Shown piece by piece: positions 56,073 to 64,000 of a stretch of 64,000 bases of DNA. The translations under genes and the position numbers were made by a program. Source of the DNA: Prunus persica (Eukaryota > Streptophyta > Magnoliopsida > Rosales > Rosaceae); assembly GCF_000346465.2 (NCBI RefSeq), contig NC_034010.1:28932787-28996786 (forward strand), in the 5' to 3' direction. The notes under the pieces are model-generated. The model was not told the DNA's origin, ran no database searches, and saw nothing but the letters and a program-made list of their open reading frames with translations. Position 1 is the stretch's first letter, and the number at the start of each line of letters is the position of its first letter.

Positions 56073-57222
56073 AAAAACCTTTTTCTTATCGAAGTTTTAC
56101 TGTGGTATTTGGAGCAGTTCCTTCCAACTCCGCGGACTCGTGGAAGCTTCCTTTCTCTATGGTCTCTCCAGTGATGCCTATATGATGGAAGCTTCCACGA
56201 AGCTATATCTAGAAGAAACTCATCTCCTTGTTTTCGTTATGTATTGTGATGCATTCACATTAACACTTGCTCGGAATAAACAAAAGTAGAAACCTCGAAG
56301 AACCAAAGAAAAGTACAAGAACTTGCCTTCCTGTTGTGTTTTTTCCTCTGGTACAGATACTTTCCCCACTAAGCAAGATAAACAAAATTGTTTCCGTTGA
56401 AATAAATCTAAACTTAAGAGGATCTCTGTAGAGATAAAGCAAAATGTGCTTGTGATTAAATTTTCATAAATCCGTTAAAATATTGTTAATGAATTAAAAT
56501 CCTAAAGTGAATATCAGTTCGCATATAATATAAAGTAGTAAAAATAACATTTTTATAGAAACTTTGAAATAATATCTATTTCACCCAACACTTCAAATAT
56601 TAATAAAATTTCCTTTTTTTTTTTTTGGAAACCTTTTTTATTTGGAAACCTTAAATATTTCAAGTTTAGGTATTTTTTTTAGAACAAGTAATAGTCTAAA
56701 TTATAGTGTAAGGAGATTTTTCAGACACACACAATTATAATATCGTAGGAATTCGAACTTGAAATTTCTAGTCTGCAAGTTAATGTCATTTTTCACTTAA
56801 CTAAACTCTATTGGTCTCTATTAAATATTTTATATTAATAATGAATTATATATTTCTAATCCCAACTGTTAAATTATATATATATTTCATATTAAATTTA
56901 CCGACACAACTTAACTTCAATCCTCTTAATTTCCATTACTACTTCCGTAATTTCTAGATTTTTTTGGGCACTTGGGCATAATAAGCCTAAACAACATCGT
57001 ATTTCCGTGGTAGACTTTGACAAGTCTTTCCCTCTTCTATTCTAATTTGTATTGTACGATTAGAGTGTGTATATACAATATATTTTGCTCTCTTATTTTT
57101 GCCACCTCAAGTCAAATCTTATTCTCAATCCCCTCTACTTTTTCTAGACTCTTCCATCTCCCTTCCCTCTCCCTTCCCTCTCCTTCTCCTCCTTCTCTCA
57201 GAGTCAGTCACCGTGCTTTGCC
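56073..57222. promoter_or_regulatory. Divergent promoter region of the PPR gene and SGT1
   Basis: 1.15 kb between start codons. AT-rich, with a poly(T) stretch at about 56609-56624. The SGT1 side is pyrimidine-rich close to the ATG. No other gene is visible. Confidence 0.5.
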
Positions 57223-59868
57223 ATGGCTTCCGATCTCGAAAAGAGGGCCAAGGAGGCGTTCATCGACGACCACTTCGACTTGGCCGTTGAACTCTACACC
57301 CAGGCCATCGCTCACAACCCTCAAAACGCCGAGCTCTACTCAGACCGTGCCCAGGCCAACATCAAATCCAATAATCTCACTGGTACTTCCTTCTATTAGT
57401 TTCTTGTTTGGTTCACAAAAAGCCCAGGAAAAGGAAAATAGTTAAAACCCAGAATTGATTGGATTTGATATGGTTTCTCTAATTAATTCTCTATTGTGGG
57501 GTTTTTTTTCAGAGGCTGTTTCGGATGCAAACAAGGCAATTGAGTTGGACTCATCATTGTCTAAAGCGTACTTGCGCAAAGGGTGAGTGCGATTGCACAA
57601 ACCAGACCCATAATTATGTTTGTTGTTTCTTTGTGCGCACCTATTTATATTGTAAACTCTGAAGGGTTTTGTTTGAAATTCTTGGATCGTAATTGCAACA
57701 TCACATGCAAGTTTACTTTTTTATTGTTGATTTCAACTGAAAAACTGACTGGGTATTGTTGAAGTCCTTGGGGGCTTCCCCTTGCTATCAGTTATGTTCT
57801 GGACTGAATACATGCCAATGTAAATGTCATGGCTCATTGGTCTCTTGTTTCCTATCTGTAAAACTTACGATCTTTCTTCTTTTCCATTTTTGGTTACAGA
57901 ATTGCCTGCTTCAAGCTTGAGGAATATCAGACTGCAAAGGCAGCCCTGGAAATTGGTGCTTCTTTGGCGCCAGAAGAGACCAGATTTGTCAAATTGATAA
58001 AAGACTGCGATGAGAAAATTGCAGGTGTGTTTTTTTGCTTTTATGGAAATGGTCGACCTTTTTCATTTTCACAATAAGATGTTTTTACCTTTGTTATATA
58101 ATGATTTTGTTCTGGAAAGGAAATATCTAAGGAAATCACTATACAAGAAATTACTCTGTTGCATCTTGGTGACCTGCCTTTTGTCTTATTGATGACTAAT
58201 TCATGTTCAATCAGAGGAAACCGGTGTTTTACCAGACCTTTCATTGGAAAAAACCAGTACAGAGGATGTTATATCTACAAAAGATGTTCAGCCTGTGAGT
58301 GATCCTACCAATCAGTTGACTGTAGCATTTGTCAAACCAAAATACAGGTTAGTCCAACTTTTTGTTGAGCTTGGCAGGATGAGAGATTAATTTAATTGCT
58401 GTTAAGGATTTTAGTCTTCTTCCTATCAATTTTTTTTTTCTTCTTTCTCTACTGTCTATATTGTGGAGATGTGAAGCTCCATAAAATATATGCATCCTTG
58501 GATAATACCCTTTCTGTTCTTTATGAGAATCCATTTTGTCAGAGAAAACCCCTAGTTACTAAGATACATGATTTGGTGAAAATATTTACACAGGCATGAA
58601 TTCTACCAGAAGCCAGACGAAGTGGTGGTGACTATATTTGCCAAGGGCATACCAGCCAAAGATGTTCATATTGACTTTGGTGAACAAATAGTATGTATCA
58701 CATTGATCTAATATTTGTTTTATTAATTTTTCTTATTGATTTTATAGTTGTCTGTATCTTAAAGAAAATTTTGTCTGCATCTTTGTATACAAGATTTATG
58801 AATTGGTTTTATTGGCTGTTTCCAGCTAAGTGTTCGCATTGATGTTGCTGGTGAGGATCCATATCATTTTCAGCCTCGCTTATTTGGAAAGGTATTGCAC
58901 CAATTTTATGTTTATGAGGAATTTTTTTTTTGTTAACCAGGACATATAGTGAATTTAAGAACGCATGCACGTCCTTTCCATTTTCCCCTTATTTTTTCTC
59001 TAATTTTTGAAGTGAGTGGAGCAGAGTGTCTTTTGCATTTAATCTAGGAGTTTGCTAGTTTTATATATGGATGACAGAAGGCATCCATTCACGCCGTACA
59101 TTTGTGGATGAGAAAATAACAATGGGGTTTGGTATTTTGCAAACAGATAATACCTAAAAAGTGCAGATATGAAGTTTTGTCCACCAAAGTTGAAATTCGC
59201 CTGGCAAAAGCTGATCCATTACACTGGACATCTCTTGAATTCAGCAAGGATAACTCTGTTGTGCCAAGGGTTAGTGTGCCAGGTGGGTTAATATTTTGGT
59301 AAACCACTTTTTCTGTAAAATAGAATGCATCCCTTTTCGCTTGGGAAAATAGTTGCTAAAAAGATGCAACTGCCTACAGTTATTGGAGAGCAAAGGCCAT
59401 CTTACCCATCCTCAAAACCAAAAGTGGTAGACTGGGATAAGCTTGAAGCCGAAGTGAAGAAGGAGGTTTGCTTGTAACCTAGTTAGTTGATTTGGCATTA
59501 ACTTTTGCAAGTCTCAGTGCATGACCACCTACTCTGTATGTTGTGGTTTCAGGAAAAAGAAGAGAAGCTTGATGGTGATGCGGCTTTGAACAAATTTTTC
59601 CAGGACATATATAAGGATGCTGATGAGGACACTAGAAGGGCCATGAGAAAATCTTTTGTAAGACTTTTGCCTGTCTAGTCTTTGATACCAGTCGTAGAAT
59701 GCATATGAATTGTGGTCACATTTACTTGTACGTTGCATCCTAATGTTTTTGTTTGTACAGGTGGAGTCGAATGGGACAGTGCTTTCGACAAACTGGAAAG
59801 AAGTGGGAAACAAGAAGGTTGAGGGAAGTGCTCCAGATGGCATGGAGATGAAGAAATGGGAGTACTAA
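57223..59868 (+). CDS. SGT1: SGT1 co-chaperone
   Basis: Ten exons: 57223-57382, 57513-57582, 57900-58024, 58215-58347, 58594-58690, 58826-58891, 59147-59282, 59380-59465, 59553-59657, 59761-59868. They give 361 residues. There is a TPR domain (1 to about 115: [53 protein letters not shown]). A CS domain covers about 150-245 ([57 protein letters not shown]). The SGS domain covers about 275-361 ([40 protein letters not shown]) and ends KKWEY. Known role: binds HSP90 and RAR1, stabilises NLR immune receptors, and works with SCF ubiquitin ligases in auxin and jasmonate signalling. All domains are intact. Confidence 0.97.
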
Positions 59869-60287
59869 TAAGACTGTTGCACCTAGTAGTTGGATATGAT
59901 ATGCCTGTAACTTATTTGGGAGTTTGTGATTTTGTTCGGTAGACTATATAATTAGTTTTCCAAGTCGTCTGGCACTCGGGCTGTTTGGATGTTTGTTTTT
60001 CATTTTTTCCTTCCTCTTTTGAAATCAACAAGAATTTGTTTATTTTCCCTTCATGTGTATTCCCCCCCTCTGCCGTGTTAAGCAGGTGCTTTTGTAAACG
60101 CAAAACTGATACCTGTCGATCGATCTCTTGTGGACAATTTTTAGTGTTTAATACATTATTATTATTACGTTTGTGGTGATCATATTCCATTACCGAGTTC
60201 TGCTGCAACTCTTTGCACTCAACTCATGCATGGAATTATATTTTGTTTTCTTTGAGGAAAGTTGAATTACACTTTTGGTTATCAATC

Positions 60288-60313
60288 ATATATATATATA
60301 TATATATATATAT
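60288..60313. repeat. (AT)n microsatellite
   Basis: AT dinucleotide run of about 26 bp. ATCAATCATA occurs just before it and again at 60328, suggesting a small local duplication around it. Confidence 0.9.
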
Positions 60314-60409
60314 TTGTCAGGAAAGTTATCAATCATATAGTTCATCATCTAAGCTGGTGATTTCTTTTCATCTGGAAAACAAATATTTTTATGTTGTAAA
60401 ATAACTGGG

Positions 60410-60842
60410 ATATGTGCGAATATTGAGCTGCACGTAAAGTAGATGAGACACAGTATTTAACGAGGTTCGGCTATGCCTACGTCTCCGGAGAGCAGCAGTA
60501 GTAACTTTTCCACTATGTAAAATAATAGGGCTACAACTTTAGTGTTTACAATATGTATGGCTCACTCAATTTTCTCTCTTGGAGAATTTCTCTCTTGCTC
60601 TCTTTCCTCTCAACTCACTCACCCTCTTTCTTCCTTCTCTTCCTCTTCTCTAAGCTCACACTTCTCTTGATGGAGGTATCTATTTATAGGCCTAAGACAT
60701 TGGTGGTTCACCTCACAATATAATTGGTAGACAACATCATTAATATTCTTCAATCAATTGGGTAGTGGTTTGGTTTGGTGGGTGTGAGTTGGCTATGTGG
60801 GCTTCACCTATTCTTCTTTACTTATTCTTCTTTACAACATTT
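60410..60842. mobile_element. Possible LTR/TRIM-derived fragment
   Basis: TTTAACGAGGTTCGGCTATG followed by CCTACGTCTCCGGAG is a type of sequence often seen in plant LTR and TRIM elements. Downstream there is a pyrimidine-rich stretch and CTATTTATAGGC, which could be an LTR promoter TATA. I could not find clean TG...CA ends or a target duplication, so the extent is approximate. Confidence 0.35.
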
Positions 60843-61263
60843 TAGTGTTTAGTACATTCTCTAGAGAAAGGCTTTCATAATTATACACACTAGACTAGAG
60901 AGAGGGTGAATAAACAGTATGGTTGATTACTATATTATCCTTCATTTTTAAATTACCAATAAGCTAATTTCATTAGAATAAAGGATAAAATTGGTATTCT
61001 ATCCTCTCTGTCTCATTTGGGCCCTTTCTTATTTCTTCGTTCTTTGGGCCTTCGGGGCCCATATAGCCCAATGTCGCCGATTTAGCTGAGTGGGCTACTA
61101 AAGTAAACCGACCTCAGTGACTGAAACGCCGCGTTTCACAATCTGATGATCTACTGGCTTGCACGGTGAGTTCGTAAAATCTGATCAATCAGTCCGATTG
61201 GATTTGGAATTTTTTGGGAATTTGAAATATTTGTAAGCAAGGAACAGCACAGCAAAGCGAGAA

Positions 61264-62749
61264 ATGCAATTCTTCGGGGGAACGGAGATCAGCCCGTCTC
61301 TGCCGGCGTCAACGGCGTCGGGGAACAACGGCCACATGATGTACGTGTTCAACAGAAACGGCGTCTGCTTGCTCTACCGTGAATGGAACCGGCCTCTTCA
61401 CACCCTGAACCAACAGCAAGACCACAAGCTCATGTTCGGCCTCCTATTCTCCCTCAAGTCCCTCACCGCCAAGATGGACCCCACCACTCCGGATAAGGCC
61501 AATCTCGGCGTCCCTCAGCTGCCAGGCCAAGGCTGTTCCTTTCACAGCTTCCGCACCAATACCTACAAGCTTACTTTCATGGAATCCCCTTCTGGCATTA
61601 AGGTTAGCTTTTTCAGTTTTCTGTCTCTTTTTATTTATTTATTTAATTAAACTTTCAGATCTTGAAATTAAGAATTATGGTTTGATTGAATATGAAATGT
61701 TTGTTGCTTCTGTTGGCAATTTTTTAGTATTAGATCTAGCGATTTAGGATCGGAAAGAAAGGCCTCTCCTCTCACTCAATTACATTCTTGAACTTGAATT
61801 TGTGCTTAGCTTAGAAATTTGGACGTGTGTGGTTGTGTTTGTGTATACCAAATTGTCATACAATTAGATTAATTCTTAATGTGCTGCTGCTGCTTTCTGA
61901 CTCTTTTTCATTTTGTGTTTGTGTGTGCAGATTATCTTGGTTACTCATCCCAGGACCGGAGACTTGCGTGAATCTTTGAAGTACATTTACAACTTGTATG
62001 TGGAATATGTCGTGAAGAACCCGCTCTACACTCCTGGAACTCCAATCAGGTAACTTGTTCAGTTTCGATTATCGTAATGTAGTAAATGATCAATCTTCAT
62101 AGTAAGAAGTTTCATCTCACAGGTCATAAATAGATAGTCATCCCTACTACATGTATTGATATTTCATCCCTACTCCATGGATTGATATTATCAGTTTTAT
62201 AATTTTCTGCTAACACTGCGTCCCATTGGGAATGCTCAAGTGAAGAAACTTAATTTTGCAATTAGTGATAAAGAAACTGTCTCCTTGCATGTTTTGTTGC
62301 ACTATAACAAGACTAATATTTGAACTAGGTTATTTCTTGTTTTAGAAGGCATGTTGATGTGTGTCATCTTACTGTTATTAGTATTTTGTGAACTCTGTTT
62401 GTTTAGAACCTGTCTACTTTTCTTTTCCTTGCATATAAATAGGTCTATTGAATTAGTCTACTGGTGGCTTATCCATCTCTGGTACTTCATGGATACCTGA
62501 TTCATTGATTTCATAATACTAGAACAAAGTTTCACGCCACTATAACTTCTCCGGGGATTGCTTCTTGTGAGATTTTGTAATACAGGGTTCAACTGTATAT
62601 TCCCTGTCTGGATATGGTTATACTATACCCTTACTTTTGTAAGGTTTTCATGCAAACGAAAATAGTTTTTGAATCCCAGAGTAATGTTTCCTTGTAGGTG
62701 TGAGCTATTCAATACAGCTCTCGACCAATATGTAAGGAGCATTTCGTAG
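61264..62749 (+). CDS. BET5: TRAPP complex subunit TRAPPC1/BET5
   Basis: Exons 61264-61602, 61931-62049 and 62698-62749 give 169 residues, the family length in plants. The longin-type fold is seen as MYVFNRNGVCLLYREWNRPL, KLMFGLLFSLKSLTAKMDP, CSFHSFRTNTYKLTFMESPS, IILVTHPRTGDLRESLKYIY and the last helix CELFNTALDQYVRSIS. A plant-specific insert (TTPDKANLGVPQLPGQG) sits before the central strand. Known role: core subunit of the TRAPP complexes, exchange factors for Rab GTPases that tether vesicles at the Golgi and in cell-plate formation. Intron 2 is 648 bp with a clear CCTTGTAG acceptor. Confidence 0.96.
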
Positions 62750-64000
62750 AAATCCAGTCACCATTATCATCTACTTGTTGGTTGTTTTGTAAAAGTGGAT
62801 TTTAAACAAGGAAATGGAAAAGCATGCCAAGATGAGGCCACCTATGTGTGTTTCTACTTTTTTTTGGACAATGAATTTATGTCTAGGCTTATGCTTAAAA
62901 AGCAGCAACGTTCACTCTTACCCTGGCCCAAAGCCGATGGGACATGTTTGGTTCTGATTCCGCAACTTGATTTTCAGAGTTTTACAATGAGAGATGCCCT
63001 AGCATTTTGACCTGTGTGGACTTTAGGTGTTTTATGGCATCATGTAATATCCTATTTGTTTATGTTAAATTGGTTTGATGTACTCTAGAAGCATGCTCTT
63101 CCTTGGCAAATTTATAGTTTTCCAGACAATGTTGTAGGCCTTCAATGAGTCTCTTCCAAAAGAGAATGTTCATAATTCCCTTAACGAGTTCGTAGATATC
63201 TTTTGTGTCGCAAAACAATGTTTGATCTTTGTAGGAGCTGTAGAACTGGATGATACTGTTGGTAGGTGATGAATATATAACCATACATAATATATTGTAT
63301 GGTCATGCGGTCCCCATAGTTTAATGAGTGTATTGCACGAAATGTCGTAATCAATCACCACTAAAATTGTGGTCTCTTTGCAATGCATAACCTTTTTTAT
63401 TACCTACCAACCATTTGGGAAGGTATTTTCTTTGGAACAGTGGTCAAAACTTTTCTAGCCTGTTGTTTTTAAACATGAAAAAGACATTTACCAAATGGAA
63501 AGGACACGTCAAAGATAAAGAAGACTAAAGGAGAAAAAATCTCTTATTGTGCGGCTCGAAAAAGAAGACTAGTTCTCATAAAAAGACAAAAAAAAGAAAA
63601 AAAAAACTAGTATTTAATTTCGAATTCTCTTCTCTGTAAATTTTATTGATTTAGGGTTTGTTTGATAACCTTTTTTATTTTTTTTATTTTTTGTGCTAAA
63701 GTATTAAGGAATATGAGAGTGAGAATGAAGATAAGATTGAGAGAAATGATATAAGAAGGAGAAGTAACAAAAATGAAAATAAAAACTAAAAAGGTGAAAT
63801 TTATTTGAAATTATTTTCACTCTTACTTCCTTCCCATCCTCTCCTCTCATTATGGTTATCAAATGGGATTGTTCGTATTTTTTTTCATAAAGGAAGAAAG
63901 AGAGAGAGAATGAGAGATTATTAGTAGCAAGCAAGTCATATATACGTAGAAAAATGCTAAGTTTATCACATTTTTCATAGCACATGATGAAGAATGTGAT
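62750..64000. other. 3' flank of TRAPPC1 and intergenic DNA
   Basis: AT-rich. The open frames here (62795-63010, 63060-63388, 63704-63985) show no family resemblance. No repeat large enough to report. Confidence 0.55.

Larger units (their letters stand above)
59869..61263. other. Intergenic region with a retroelement-like stretch
   Basis: 3' flank of SGT1, an (AT)n run, then 60410-60842, which resembles an LTR-type fragment. The TRAPPC1 promoter follows. Confidence 0.5.

Noticed and set aside
60410..60842. Complete solo LTR with defined ends
   Set aside because: Candidate TG...CA ends do not give a matching 5-bp target duplication, so only an approximate fragment is reported.
1..64000. CRISPR array, operons or prokaryotic elements
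   Set aside because: None seen. Introns, a nuclear-type tRNA and plant gene families show that this is plant nuclear DNA.

Overview
This window is nuclear DNA from a flowering plant, almost certainly a eudicot. Evidence: AT-rich intergenic DNA, GT-AG introns with pyrimidine-rich acceptors, and plant-only families (REVEILLE MYB, group IIe WRKY, PLS-type PPR, HIPP, CLE, PAM68-like, SARD4). A Rosaceae (Prunus-like) source is my guess from overall similarity; I did not test it. I built gene models by reading exons and checking that reading phase carries across every splice junction. Every multi-exon model below closes in frame.

Layout, left to right. 1-6.6 kb: the 3' part of a CBE1-like eIF4E-binding-protein homologue (+), convergent with a REVEILLE6/8-type clock MYB (-). 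9.3-17.7 kb: an isoprenylated HMA protein (+), a PAM68-like thylakoid protein (-), a CLE signalling peptide (+) and a CNNM/DUF21-CBS transporter (-). 19-20.7 kb: tRNA-Trp and a decayed hAT transposon. 21-27.3 kb: PrimPol (-) and SARD4 (+). 28.1-42.3 kb: an At3g49140-like plastid protein (-) head to head with an EMB1417-like PPR protein (+), then the ER co-chaperone ERDJ2 (-) head to head with a TIC22-like protein (+). 42.3-47.3 kb: gene-poor, with a MULE-like MITE. 47.3-62.7 kb: WRKY22/27-like (+), complex I subunit NDUFA5 (+), an intronless PPR protein (-), SGT1 (+) and TRAPPC1/BET5 (+).

The genes do not form one pathway. Several bear on immunity (SARD4 for pipecolate and systemic acquired resistance, SGT1 for NLR receptors, a WRKY22/27-type factor) and several on organelles (PAM68-like, TIC22-like, NDUFA5, PPR proteins). 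From memory of Arabidopsis gene numbers, the order RVE6, HMA proteins, PAM68-like, DUF21, primase, SARD4, WRKY27, B13 subunit, PPR matches the At5g52660-At5g52850 interval. The EMB1417/ERDJ2 pair matches At4g21190/At4g21180.

The most unusual local structures are: a duplicated splice donor in the TIC22-like gene with a 15-bp inverted filler at the duplication junction; an intergenic 51-bp copy of an exon of the neighbouring At3g49140-like gene; a perfect 2 x 49-bp tandem duplication ending 4 bp before the SARD4 start codon; a WRKY C-terminus that looks frame-disrupted; and two tryptophan-pair acidic motifs at the PrimPol C-terminus.
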